Assembly (NCBI GenBank): GCA_963735445.1
Contig: CAVTLC010000042.1
Location: forward strand, 1 to 64,000
DNA length: 64,000 nt
Direction of reading: 5' to 3'
Source: AP-15 sp963735445
GTDB taxonomy: Bacteria > Pseudomonadota > Alphaproteobacteria > ATCC43930 > CGMCC-115725
This document shows, piece after piece, positions 52,714 to 63,180 of the stretch. Position numbers and translations under genes: made by a program. The notes below the pieces were generated by a model that searched no databases, was not told the DNA's origin, and saw nothing but the letters and a program-made list of their open reading frames with translations. Position 1 is the first letter of the stretch, and each line of letters opens with the position of its first letter.

Positions 52714-53460
52714 ATGGCCAAGAATTCGCGTCACAAGATGATTCGAAATGACGTTTCGGCGGAAGGTCGGGACGGGTCGTTCTGGTTCGGCCTGGCCCGC
52801 GGCGTCTTGCGCCGCACGCTTATCCGCAGCCATCCTCGCCTATACCTGGCCGGGGCGACAGGCGTTCTGCTCTACCTTCTTCTCTCGGGATGGAGCGGAC
52901 CTACCGCACGCTTTCTGATCGCCTTCGACGGCGGCGCGCTGGCATTTCTCGTGGCAGTTTGGATCATGATGGCCACCGCGACCCACGACGATATGCGACG
53001 GCGCGCACAGCTGGAAGACGAAGGCCGGTACACGGTGCTGTGCCTCGGCTCGATGGCAGCCATTGCGGTGTTGTTGGCTATCGCTGTTGAGCTTCACGGC
53101 AGCAAGAATGCGTCATCGCCCGGTCCGCACATCGCGGTCGCCGCTGCGACGATTTTGCTCTCCTGGTTCTTTATGAACACGATTTTTGCGCTGCATTACG
53201 CTCACGGTTATTTTGGCGATGCCGATCCGACCGTCGAATACCAACCCACCGGCGGTCTTCACTTTCCCGGTGAAGGCCTACCCGATTATTGGGACTTTAT
53301 GTATTTTGCTTTCTGCATCGGTATGACTTTCCAAGTCTCGGATGTCGAGATCGAGGATCGCGAGATACGACGAGTGGCACTGGCCCACAGCGTGTTAGCT
53401 TTTCTCTTTAATGTCGTCGTTCTTGCCCTGACAATTAATATCGTGGCCGGATTGATGTAA
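52714..53460 (+). CDS. DUF1345 inner-membrane protein
   Basis: A 248-residue membrane protein with five hydrophobic segments: YLAGATGVLLYLLLSG, GGALAFLVAVWIMMATATHD, TVLCLGSMAAIAVLLAIAVE, IAVAAATILLSWFFMNTIFA and a final VLAFLFNVVVLALTINIVAG. The conserved loop ALHYAHGYFGDADPTVEYQP and GEGLPDYWDFMYFAFCIGMT then FQVSDVEI are signatures of DUF1345. Function is unknown; members occur widely as single genes. The ATG at 52714 lacks a strong ribosome site. Confidence 0.88.
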   Translation: MAKNSRHKMIRNDVSAEGRDGSFWFGLARGVLRRTLIRSHPRLYLAGATGVLLYLLLSGWSGPTARFLIAFDGGALAFLVAVWIMMATATHDDMRRRAQLEDEGRYTVLCLGSMAAIAVLLAIAVELHGSKNASSPGPHIAVAAATILLSWFFMNTIFALHYAHGYFGDADPTVEYQPTGGLHFPGEGLPDYWDFMYFAFCIGMTFQVSDVEIEDREIRRVALAHSVLAFLFNVVVLALTINIVAGLM

Positions 53461-53701
53461 TCGCCGTGTGTTAGAACGACCGCCAGGACGGCGACTTTCC
53501 GATACGCCTGGTCTCAAGCTGGTGCGTCGATCTCGGCCGATATGCGGAACCAGCACGGCCCCAAGCCCGCAAGTACTCCAGCTTTCGAATATGCGACCGC
53601 CGGTTCGAGCAGGAATTTCGGGCATTGAAACCCTGGCCGATGATGACAAAAATGCGACAGTCCCTATCTTGGCACGATGGCAAGCGCGGGCCCTGAGTGA
53701 G

Positions 53702-55250
53702 ATGCGGCGGATCGGAATCGATGTTGGCGGGACCAACACCGACGCAGTGCTGCTCGCGAACCGCACGGTCGTCCACGCGGTCAAGACGCCGACTACCGAA
53801 GATGTGACTTCTGGCATCGTTGCGGCGCTGCGCCTGCTCTCCGCGCACCCCGATGTCGCGGCTCATGACGTCGACGCGGTCGTGATCGGGACGACGCATT
53901 TCGTCAACGCGGTCGTCCAGCGGCAGGGGTTGGCGCGGGTCGCCGCGATCCGGATCGGATTGCCGGCCGCCGCGTCCTTGCCGCCATTTTGTGATTGGCC
54001 CGCGGACCTCGCCGAACTGGTTTGCGGTGAGGTCTTCATGCTCGAAGGCGGGCATGATTATGACGGCCGCCCGATCGTGCCGTTCGATGAAAAGGGGATG
54101 CGCCGGGCGGCGCGGCGGATCCGAGAGAGTCGGCATCGGTTCGGTTGCGGTCGCCGCGATCTTTTCACCGATCGACAGCTCGGACGAGGAGCGGGCGCGC
54201 GCAATTCTGGCCGAAGAATGCCCCGATACCGCCGTTACCCTGTCGCGCGATCTCGGCCGCATCGGTTTGCTCGAACGCGAAAATGCTGCGCTGTTAAACG
54301 CCGCGTTGATCGAGTTGGCGCGGAAAACCGTTGCCGGGTTTACGACGGCGCTCGCGGCGAGCGGGATCGAGGCGCCGCTTTATCTGACGCAAAACGACGG
54401 TACTGTGATGGAGGCCGCCGCGGCGACGGCGCTCCCGGTCATGACCTTTGCGTCGGGTCCGACCAACTCGATGCGCGGCGCCGCGTTTCTCTCGGGGCTG
54501 GCCGAGGCGATGGTCGTCGATGTCGGCGGAACTTCGACCGATGTCGGCCAGTTGCGCCGCGGATTTCCTCGCGAGGCGAATTCGGTCGTCGAGATCGGCG
54601 GGGTGCGCACCTTGTTTCGCATGCCGGACCTGCTGTCGATCGGTCTCGGCGGCGGCAGTGTGGTCGGGCGTGATCCGCTGACGATCGGGCCGCAGAGTGT
54701 GGGTTATCGGCTGACATCGGAGGCGCTGGTTTTTGGCGGCGATACATTGACCGCGACCGACGCTGCGGTGGCGGCCGGCGTCGCTGATATCGGCGAGCGG
54801 CGACGCGTCGCGCACCTGTCGCCCGACCTAGCGCAAGCTGTGCTGGCGCTGGCGCGCGACCGCATCGAGGATGCTGTCGACCGAATGAAGACCGAAGCCG
54901 GCGATGTGCCGCTGATCGCGGTCGGCGGTGGCGCTTTTCTGGTGCCCGAGCAGTTGGCCGGGGTTTCACGGGTGATCCGGGTGCCTTATGGCGAGTACGC
55001 CAACGCGGTTGGCGCCGCGATCGCCCAGATCAGCGGCGAGACCGACCAGATTTACCGCGATCTCGACCGGGTTGCGGCGATCGCCGCCGCCGAGGAGCAA
55101 GCGCGTGACCGCGCCGTTGCTGCCGGGGCCGATCGCGCCAGCCTCGAAACCGTCGATGTCGAGGATATGCCGCTTGCCTATCTGCCGGGCAATGCGCTTC
55201 GCGTACGGGTCAGAGTAGCGGGCGAGATGCGCCCTTCCCCGGCGGGCTGA
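53702..55250 (+). pseudogene. Hydantoinase/oxoprolinase-family protein, one frameshift
   Basis: About 515 codons. The N-terminal frame from ATG 53702 reads MRRIGIDVGGTNTDAVLLAN, the ATP-grasping start of HyuA-type proteins, then VIGTTHFVNAVVQRQGLARV, and reaches RAARRIRES near 54130. One extra base later the second frame continues GIGSVAVAAIFSPIDSSDEE and runs to 55250 with MTFASGPTNSMRGAAFLSGL, VVDVGGTSTDVGQLRRGF and LSIGLGGGSVVGRDPL. The length equals single-domain HyuA members, which hydrolyse hydantoins or 5-oxoproline with ATP, often with a HyuB partner that is missing here. The alpha/beta hydrolase gene follows at 6 bp. Cyclic amide hydrolysis would fit an N-heterocycle pathway. Confidence 0.83.
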
Positions 55251-55256
55251 ACACAA

Positions 55257-56195
55257 ATGAGCCTGCGTGCGGAGATTTTGCGGCTGGGGACACGTTGCCT
55301 GCTGAAGGGCAAGCCGGGCGCCGACGCCAGTCTCGAGGAACGCCGCAACCGGGCCGCCGCCGCCGAACGATGGGTTCCCAATCCGCCACCCAGCATAAAG
55401 CGGATCGAGGTCGATGCCGGCGGCGTCGATGCGGAATGGGTGGTCACACCGGCTTCTCAATATCACCGCTACGTTCTTTACCTGCATGGTGGCGGTTACG
55501 TGGTCGGCTCGCCGTCGCTCTATCGTCATCTGACGTGGCGGCTGGCGCGGGCGGTTGGAGCGCGCCTGCTGGCGGTCGATTATCGGTTGGCCCCGGAGCA
55601 TCCGTTTCCGGCGGCGCTCGACGACGCGCTGGCAACCTATGGATGGCTACTGGCGAGTGGCGCCGATCCGCGGCAGATCGCAGTTATCGGCGACTCGGCG
55701 GGGGGTGGTCTTGCACTCGCCTTGCTGTTGCGATGCCGCGACGAAGGCCGATTGCCGCTGCCCGCCGCTGTCGTGGCCTTATCACCCTGGACCGATCTGG
55801 CATTGACCGGCGCCTCGCTAAGGCGCAACGCGGTTGCCGACCCTTTTTTGGATGCCAACGGCATTGCGCCGATCGCCGAGTGTTATCTCGCGGGCGTCGA
55901 CCCGCGTCACCCCTACGCCTCGCCGCTCTATGGCGATCCGCGCGGCCTGCCGCCTGCCTTGATCCAGGTCGGCAGCGATGAGGTGCTGCGCGACGACGCC
56001 ACGCGCATGGCGGATTGCATGCGAGCCGCCGGCTGCGAGGTCGTGCTCGAAGTTTGGCCGCGGATGCCGCATGTATGGCATCTGTTCGCCTCGGTAATGC
56101 CCGAAGCGCGGCGGGCGATCGCGCGTATTGGCGGCTTTGTCACGGAGCAGATGACGGTCACGACGGCTTCGCGGCGATCCCGCGGCCTCCGGTAA
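55257..56195 (+). CDS. Alpha/beta hydrolase of the HSL family
   Basis: A 312-residue esterase-like protein. The oxyanion-hole motif HGGG is at residues 77-80 (YVLYLHGGGYVVGSPSLYR), the nucleophile elbow GDSAGG at 145-150 (Ser147), and the late Asp and His are in VGSDEVLRDDAT and RMPHVWHLF. This is the hormone-sensitive-lipase (carboxylesterase type IV) group, active on short acyl esters. It starts 6 bp after the hydantoinase-like gene and is likely co-transcribed. Its 3' end overlaps the converging acyltransferase gene by 38 bp. Confidence 0.9.
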   Translation: MSLRAEILRLGTRCLLKGKPGADASLEERRNRAAAAERWVPNPPPSIKRIEVDAGGVDAEWVVTPASQYHRYVLYLHGGGYVVGSPSLYRHLTWRLARAVGARLLAVDYRLAPEHPFPAALDDALATYGWLLASGADPRQIAVIGDSAGGGLALALLLRCRDEGRLPLPAAVVALSPWTDLALTGASLRRNAVADPFLDANGIAPIAECYLAGVDPRHPYASPLYGDPRGLPPALIQVGSDEVLRDDATRMADCMRAAGCEVVLEVWPRMPHVWHLFASVMPEARRAIARIGGFVTEQMTVTTASRRSRGLR

Positions 56196-57397
56196 CAATC
56201 CCCGTGAGCGACGGCAGACGCCGAAAGGCGGCGGTTGTCGTCCAGCTCAACAAGAGCGTACCCGCGAAAACGACGCCGGCCTTGACGATCCCGGGCATCG
56301 CCGACCGGTAACAGCGCGTATTGCAGCCAAACCACGAACAGGTAATGCACCAGGTACATACCGAAGGCATTTTGCTTGAGGTTGTCGAGCCATACCCGCC
56401 GGCTCGCCGCAAAGCGCAGCGCCAATGCCAGCACGCCAAAGCAGTTGCACAGAGACGCGATCACGAAGCTCAAATCGTCTACGATCTGAAGAGCCAATGG
56501 AGTTTGGCCCTGCACCCTGATTGTTAGTGCCGTCAATGACAGCCACAGTGCAAACGACGCGAGCGCCAAGCCAAGCCACAGCCGCCAGTGTTTGATCAGC
56601 GATCCGTCCGATGCGAGCAGGCCGCGATCGATGCCGTAGGCGCCTAACCCGGCGCCGGCGAAAAAATAGACGGCATAGTGAGCCGGGCGGCTCAGCTGAA
56701 ATGCGAACGGGCCAAATTGGGCCCAAGCCTCGGGTGTAAACACCAATGCCAGCGGGATATAGGCCAAAGCGGAGGCGGCCAATAGCCAGGCAAAATAGCG
56801 GACCGGCCGCGTGCCGGCGAGGCTGGAGAACCGCGCCAGCCGTTCTCCCCAATCGGGAGAAATCTTGTGCAGGCCGGCGGCAATCAGATCAGCCGACAGC
56901 AGCAGCCACAAAAACCACATCGGGCCGCACGGCCACCATGGCAGGGCGAGAAAATGTCTGACATAGGCGGCGATCCCGGGTTCGGTCGCGGTCTGAAGGT
57001 AGACCGGATACAACGCGACCGGCATCAGTAATGCGACGACCAGAGCGAACGGGATCCCCAGCCTTTTGATGCGGTCTGCGACGAAGGCCGGAATGCCCTT
57101 GCGCTTGAGGCTTGGCCAGACAAACAGCCCGGACAAGAAAAAGAACAGGGTCATCAGAAAGACGTCCTGCCACGCGCAGAACAGTTCGAGCCCGATGGAC
57201 CGGTGAATGTCGATAATCGGGAACGCCCGCCATTGAAAGGGCGGGCTGTTGAAAGCAAAAGGCTGTGCCGGCAAAAAGGCGAGGTAGGCGAGCGACGAGT
57301 GGAACGCCAGCACCAGCAGGATGACGTAGGCCCGCAAATTGTCGAGCGCGATGCTGGTTCGCCCCGGCCGCGGGCGAGAAATGGCAGGTCCGCTCAT
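56158..57397 (-). pseudogene. Acyltransferase-3 family membrane protein, one frameshift near the 3' end
   Basis: About 412 codons of an acyltransferase 3 protein with about ten membrane helices. From ATG 57397 it begins MSGPAISRPRPGRTSIALDN then LRAYVILLVLAFHSSLAYLA, with the conserved His in AFHSSLAY, and includes DVFLMTLFFFLSGLFVWPSL and NAFGMYLVHYLFVVWLQYAL. The frame shifts near 56300: after LLPVGDA the natural continuation GIVKAGVVFAGTLLLSWTTT and AAFRRLPSLTG lies in another frame ending at 56158. The break coincides with short C and G runs. The start overlaps the stop of the hpnN gene by ATGA, so the pair is one operon and may modify an envelope glycan or lipid. Confidence 0.82.
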
Positions 57398-60116
57398 TTC
57401 TCGAATTCGTGTTCGGCGGGCTCCTCGACCCGGCGAGTCGACGCGACGCCCGAACCAGGTTCGACCGGCCGCGCCACGCGCCGCACCGCGATCGCCGGCT
57501 CGACGCTGCGGCTGCCGGCTGCCATCCCAGTCGGGCTCTACCTTGCGCGGCGGCCCCATCAGCGCCGGCTGGAACAGCACCGCCGCCGCCATTGTCGAAA
57601 GAAGCGCCAGCGCCATCAGCTCGCCCATGCTCGACGTGCCGGGATCGGCGGACATCCACAGGCTGCCAAAGGCGGTTGCCGTTGTCATCGCGCTGAAAAT
57701 CACGGCCCGGGTTAGGGTCGATTGCACCAGCGCCGTCCGGCCGCTGCGCCAAGCGAGCATGTAATAGATCTTGAAGGCGACGCCGACCCCGAGCAGCAAA
57801 GGCAGAGCGATGATATTGGCAAAGTTGAGCCGGATGCCGAGTGCGACGGCCAATTCCAACGTCACGATGCCGGCGACCAGCAATGGGATCAGGGTCAACA
57901 GCACATCCCGGACCCGGCGCAGGGTTATCGCCAGCAACAGCACGATCGCGGCAATCGCAAAGGCTCCGGCCTCGACAAAGGCGCGCACCACCGTTTTCCC
58001 GGCCTCGTAGAGCAGCACGGCGGGTCCGGTCGCGTTCGGCGCTACCGCCAAGACCGCGGTCACGAATTGGCGCAGCACCGCGGTATTGTCGGGATCGCCC
58101 TTTGGCAGCACCTGAACTCGCGCGCTGCCGTCCGGGGTTAGCCACTGCCGCTTGAGCTCGGCCGGAATTGTCTCGCGAGTAATGCGTTGGGGTTGCAGGG
58201 CCTGCCGCAAATCGTCGAGCGAAACCTTCAACGGTTCGCCAATGGCGGTCTCGACCCGCTGACGGATATCGGGTTGGGCCTGCGCCAGTTGGACCAACAG
58301 TCCAGAAAGCCGTCTTGCTGCTTCGGCTCCCGGGCCGCCTTTGTTCGCGGCAATTTGCGACAGCGATGCTGCGGTCGCGTTCAACGCCTCGATGGTCTGC
58401 CGGTCACTCGGCGGCGGCTCGACCGATTGCGGGTTCAGCGAGGGCTCGATCGCCGCGGCTGCTTTACGGATCAGCTCGAGCTTGCGGTCTTGATCGGCTG
58501 GGATGAGGCGATCGAGGGTCGATGCTTTCGCCACTTGCGGCAAAACCGACAGTCGCTGCGCCAGCGCGTCAGCCGCCGCAAGGTTCGGGGTCATCACTTC
58601 GATCGCGTTTGCGCCGATCTGGGGATCTTTGCGCAGCTCGAGAAAGGTCGCGACCGATGGCGCTTTGGCGTCGCGCAGGTGAAGCGGGTTGAAATCAAAC
58701 CGCAGGAACATAAGGAGCGGGGAGGCGGCGGCGATTGCGCCAATGGTGACGACAACAATCGCCATCCGATGCCGTCCGAGGAAACGATCCACCGGCGCCA
58801 ATGCCGCAAACCCCATCGGAGCGCGCTCGAGTGGCGGCTTGAGCATTGCCAACAAGGCCGGCAACAACGTGATGCTGCTTAGGAAAGCGATGACCATCCC
58901 CGCCCCGGCGATCTCGCCGAGCTCGGAAAGTCCGCGATAATCGGTCGGAACAAAGGACCCGAAACCGACCGCCGTCGCCGCGGCGGCGAGCGCCAATGGC
59001 GGACCTGCCTTGCGCGCCGCACTGCGCAGGGCTGAACGCAGATTGCCGAACTCGTACCGTTCGGCCCGATAGCGCACGCCGAACTGGATGCCGAAATCGA
59101 TGCCAAGACCGATAAACAGCACCAGGAATGCGACCGAGATCAGATTGAGCGCGCCGACCAGAAACAGGCCGAACGCGACGGAGGCTGCGAGCCCGGCCGA
59201 GATCGTCAGCACCACCGCAAAGATGAGCCGGCCCCAACGCAGCGCCAGCCACAGGATCAGCCCCACCGCGGCAAGTGATATCGCAGCGTTGAGCCCGGCA
59301 TTCTTGGTCAGCGTCGCAAACCCGTCATCATTGATCGGCACCAACCCCGTCAGCCGGATGCTTGCCTGAAATTCGGGACCAAGCTTTAGTTCGCGCGCCG
59401 TTTGTTCAATTGCATTGCTCGCGGCGCGGCCGGGTTCGAGGGCGTGATAGTCGAGCACCGGGTCGACTTCGATAAAGCGACGCAGCTGGCCGGGGTCTAC
59501 GGGATGACCACTCGCCAGCGCTTGCCAGGAAAAGTGGGCCGGCCGGCCGGCGAGCGCTGCTTGCGCCGTATCGGAGGCCATCTCCATCGGTCGCGTCATT
59601 GCATCGAGCGGCAAGTAGCCGGCTCTTACTCCAGCCAAGCCGTTTGATAGGGCTTCGAGCGAACCATGCAGGCTAGGGTCCGCGGCGAGGGTGGCGATCA
59701 GCGGGCTGCCTTTGGTGAGACCTTGGGTCAGCTGTTCCACCTGCCCAGTCGGCAGGTAGAGCAACCCGTTGTGTTTTAAGAAAGGCGCCGCCCTGCGGCT
59801 CCCGGACCGAACGGATCAAGTCCTTACGTTTGGCCAACGCAGCGGCAAGCTTGGAGGCGGCTTGTTCGACGTTCTCGGGTGTCGATGCTTCGACGACGAC
59901 AATGATGCCCGGCTCGGGAAAGGCTCGCATATATTGGAACGCGCGCTGAGCCCAGGGCAGGTTCGGCGGAAATAGCGCGGTCGTGTCGGTATTGACGGCA
60001 AAATGCTTTACGGTATAGACGGCGCAAGACCCCGTAAGGATTGCTGCTGCAAATAGGACCCACAAAGACCGCCGCGCGCAGAAATCGACAAGACGAAGGA
60101 TTGCTGTCCCAAGCAT
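57394..60116 (-). pseudogene. hpnN: HpnN-like RND transporter (hopanoid export), two frameshifts
   Basis: About 907 codons of an MMPL/RND transporter of the HpnN type. The frame from ATG 60116 (MLGTAILRLVDFCARRSLWV, TDTTALFPPNLPWAQRAFQY) leads to REPQGGAFLK near 59780. One extra A in a four-A run then shifts it to GLLYLPTGQVEQLTQGLTKG. The main frame carries two RND membrane blocks (e.g. LFIGLGIDFGIQFGVRYRAE and FVPTDYRGLSELGEIAGAGM) and ALMGPPRKVEPDWDG. A second shift near 57500 restores VEPAIAVRRVARPVEPGSGV ending EHEFEK-stop at 57396-57394. HpnN moves hopanoids to the outer membrane in alphaproteobacteria. Confidence 0.82.
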
Positions 60117-60302
60117 ATCGCCGTGCTCCGCCCACCCCGAAATCCGGAAAGCGTTTGGCGACGAAAGGAGAATTCGACACCGTCGGCCAATTTGCTAACC
60201 GCCGCTCACGCGGTTCTGTTCCCAAAAAGGGAGATGGGCGGGAGTTGTGGAGCAGAAGCGGGGGATGCGGGGTCGGGCGGCGCCAAGCTTCTCGGGGGTG
60301 GC

Positions 60303-62072
60303 CTACCGGGGCTGGCTTATAGGCGGCATGATCAGGATGCCTGGATCAACCAGCACGGCTTGGATGCGCTCCAGCAGTGGCTGGGCTGCTTCAATGATTT
60401 GGCCGAGCGCCGTCACCCCGATGTCGTCGTCCTCGCGTTCCTTGCCCGTCAGGCGCTCGTAAAGATAGTCGGCCAGGCTCTGTTCGCGGGGAAAGACGGT
60501 CATCTGGATCGGTGAATCCGCCGAGATATTCGCGGCCTGTTTGGCAAGGCGGAGCGCGACTTCGTAGCCGCCCAACGCATCGACCAGCCCGTTTTTCTTG
60601 GCTTCTTCGCCCGACCAGACACGGCCCTGCGCAACCGCTTCGACCGCATCGGGGGTCATGTGGCGGCCGGACGCGACGTGATCCTTAAACCCTTTATAGG
60701 TCGCATCGAGCAACGCCTGCAGACGCGCGCGGGCCACCGGCGAAAATTCCGAGGTGGCGCTCAACATTGCAGCGTTGGCGCCAAACTGAGCGGCATCGGT
60801 CGAGACGCCGATCTTTTTTAACAAATCTGCGACGACGAGTTTGCCGGCGAGCACGCCGATCGACCCGGTCAACGTCGCCGGTTCGGCAACGATTTTATCG
60901 GCGGGTGCGGCGACATAATATCCGCCCGAGCCTGCGACGTTTCCCATCGATACGATGACCGGCTTGCCGCGCTCGCGGGCGAAGACGACATCGTGCCAGA
61001 TCGTCTCCGACGCGACGACCGAGCCGCCCGGGCTGTCGATGCGGAACAGTATCGCGCGCACCTTTGGGTCGCGCACCGCGGCGCGAAATGCCCGCGTTAT
61101 GTCATTGGCGGCCATTTCGTCAGATCGGGTCAAAGGGCTGCTCGCGGTGCCGCCGCGAACGATCAGCCCTGATCCATAGATCAGCGCAATTCGTTCGCCC
61201 TTGCGATATGGCCGACCGGCGCCGTCGAGATAGGCTGACAGCCCGGTGATTTCGGCACGCGAGCCGGCGCGTTTGTGGGCTGCGCTGATCGCGTCGTCAC
61301 GATAGCCGAGACGGTCGACGAGTTTCGTCTGCAAAGCTTCGCTGGCGAGCAGCGGCGCATGGTCGATTGCGCTACGAACTGCCGCCGGCGACAATTTCCG
61401 AGCCTGGGCGATCCCGCTTACGACCTGCCCTGCAACTGAGCTGAGCAAGTCTTCGACCTCTTCGCGCTGCGGCGGGGTCATCTTGGTTTCGGTCAGGATG
61501 TTCGCAGCGGATTTGTACTTGCCACGGTGGTCGAATTCGGGTGCGACACCGATTTTGTCGAGCGTGCCTTTGAAAAAGGTGGCCTCGGAATAGAGCCCCG
61601 TCAGGCCGAGGCTGCCCATCGGCTGCAACCAGATCTCGTCAAAGGCGGTTGCCAAATAATAGGGACGGGTTCCGGCGCCGAACTCGCCAAAACTGTCGGC
61701 AAAGGCGATGGCGAACTTGCCCTTGGCCCGGAAGGCGGCGATGGCGTCGCGCACCTGCTGCGCGTCGGCAAGCGGGATTTGGTCATCGCCAAGGCGAGCG
61801 AGGATGCCCTTGACGCGGGAATCGGTTCCGCCCGCTTCCAGCGCGTCGAGGAAATCGCGCAATCTCGGCTTTTCGCCCAGGATCAGCCGCCGCCAGCCTT
61901 CTTGCGGAGGGCCTTCGGCGAGACCGCGGGTCAGGTCGGCGGACAAAATGATCCGCTCGGGAAGCTGTGGCTTACCCGGCTCCAGCCGGGCGACAACGAC
62001 AGCGATGGCGACTATACCGAGAAGGGCTAGAAACCCGAGCGTTGCAAGAAAGCCGACCAGAAAGCGGCGCAT
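60303..62072 (-). CDS. sppA: Signal peptide peptidase SppA, 67K type
   Basis: A 589-residue membrane-anchored serine protease that degrades cleaved signal peptides. An N-terminal membrane helix (GFLATLGFLALLGIVAIAVV) is followed by two ClpP-like domains. The catalytic lysine is Lys187 (RGKYKSAANILTE) in the first domain and the nucleophile Ser382 (MGNVAGSGGYYVAAP) in the second, the dyad of the long SppA. IDSPGGSVVASE is the family's substrate strand. The start lies 3 bp after the aroC stop, so it is the third gene of the fabI-aroC-sppA transcript. The 186 bp to hpnN may hold a separate promoter. Confidence 0.95.
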   Translation of the reverse strand: MRRFLVGFLATLGFLALLGIVAIAVVVARLEPGKPQLPERIILSADLTRGLAEGPPQEGWRRLILGEKPRLRDFLDALEAGGTDSRVKGILARLGDDQIPLADAQQVRDAIAAFRAKGKFAIAFADSFGEFGAGTRPYYLATAFDEIWLQPMGSLGLTGLYSEATFFKGTLDKIGVAPEFDHRGKYKSAANILTETKMTPPQREEVEDLLSSVAGQVVSGIAQARKLSPAAVRSAIDHAPLLASEALQTKLVDRLGYRDDAISAAHKRAGSRAEITGLSAYLDGAGRPYRKGERIALIYGSGLIVRGGTASSPLTRSDEMAANDITRAFRAAVRDPKVRAILFRIDSPGGSVVASETIWHDVVFARERGKPVIVSMGNVAGSGGYYVAAPADKIVAEPATLTGSIGVLAGKLVVADLLKKIGVSTDAAQFGANAAMLSATSEFSPVARARLQALLDATYKGFKDHVASGRHMTPDAVEAVAQGRVWSGEEAKKNGLVDALGGYEVALRLAKQAANISADSPIQMTVFPREQSLADYLYERLTGKEREDDDIGVTALGQIIEAAQPLLERIQAVLVDPGILIMPPISQPR

Positions 62073-62075
62073 TGC

Positions 62076-63152
62076 TCAGAGTTCACCGCCGATGGCGCGA
62101 TGGCGCAGCAGATGATCGGCCAGCACGCAGGCGACCATTGCCTCGCCGACCGGCACCGCGCGGATGCCGACGCAGGGATCGTGGCGGCCATGGGTCGCGA
62201 TCTCGACCTCGTTGCCATCGGTGTCGACGGTGCGCATCGGCGTCAGGATCGAACTGGTCGGCTTGACCGCAAAACGGACGACGATGTCCTGCCCGGTCGA
62301 GATCCCGCCGAGGATGCCGCCGGCGTTGTTCGACAGGAAGGCGACCTGTCCCTCAGCCATCCGCATTTCGTCGGCGTTGTCCTCGCCGCGCAGTGCCGCC
62401 GCGCCAAACCCGGCGCCGATCTCGACGCCTTTGACCGCATTTATTGTCATCAACCCGCGGGCAAGATCGCCATCGAGCTTGTCATAGATCGGCTCGCCGA
62501 GACCGGCCGGGACGCCTGAAGCGACGATTTCGATCACCGCACCCGCCGATGAACCGGCTTTGCGGACGCCATCGAGATAATCCGCCCAGTAGAGCGCCAT
62601 GGCGGCATCAGGGCACCAGAACGGATTTTCTTCGACCGCCCGCCAGTCCCAGGCGCTGCGGTCGATCGCATGCGGGCCGATTTGCACCAGCGCGCCGCGG
62701 ATCGTCACGGCGGGACCGAGGATCACCCGGGCGACGGCGCCCGCGGCGACCCGCGAGGCGGTCTCGCGCGCCGAGGCGCGGCCACCCCCGCGATAGTCGC
62801 GAACGCCGTACTTTTTCCAGTAGGTGTAGTCGGCATGGCCGGGGCGAAAGCGATCGGCGATGTTGCGGTAATCTTTGGAGCGCTGGTCGGTGTTTTCGAT
62901 CAGCAACTGGATCGGGGTGCCGGTTGTCACTCCGTCGAAGACGCCGCTCAGGATGCGGACGAGGTCTTCTTCGCGCCGCTGCGTCGTAAAGCGCGATTGT
63001 CCGGGTTTGCGCTTGTCGAGCCAGCGCTGGATGTCAGGCTCGGCGAGCGGCAGGCGCGGTGGAACACCGTCGATGACGACGCCGATCGCGGGGCCGTGGC
63101 TTTCGCCCCAGGTCGTGAACCGGAACAGGGTTCCAAAAGAATTGCCCGCCAT
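62076..63152 (-). CDS. aroC: Chorismate synthase
   Basis: A 358-residue chorismate synthase, which converts EPSP to chorismate with reduced FMN at the end of the shikimate pathway. It begins MAGNSFGTLFRFTTWGESHG, and GRASARETASRVAAGAVARV and SNNAGGILGGISTGQDIVVR are family signatures, with PTSSILTPMRTVD near the FMN site. Length is normal. It follows fabI by 28 bp and precedes sppA by 3 bp, forming one leftward operon of housekeeping genes. Confidence 0.97.
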   Translation of the reverse strand: MAGNSFGTLFRFTTWGESHGPAIGVVIDGVPPRLPLAEPDIQRWLDKRKPGQSRFTTQRREEDLVRILSGVFDGVTTGTPIQLLIENTDQRSKDYRNIADRFRPGHADYTYWKKYGVRDYRGGGRASARETASRVAAGAVARVILGPAVTIRGALVQIGPHAIDRSAWDWRAVEENPFWCPDAAMALYWADYLDGVRKAGSSAGAVIEIVASGVPAGLGEPIYDKLDGDLARGLMTINAVKGVEIGAGFGAAALRGEDNADEMRMAEGQVAFLSNNAGGILGGISTGQDIVVRFAVKPTSSILTPMRTVDTDGNEVEIATHGRHDPCVGIRAVPVGEAMVACVLADHLLRHRAIGGEL

Positions 63153-63180
63153 GTCTGCTGCGCCCGATTGCCCGAAATCC

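Noticed and set aside
56889..58145. A 418-codon minus-strand frame inside the hpnN/acyltransferase region
   Set aside because: Low-complexity Arg-rich translation overlapping conserved transporter and acyltransferase sequence in another frame.
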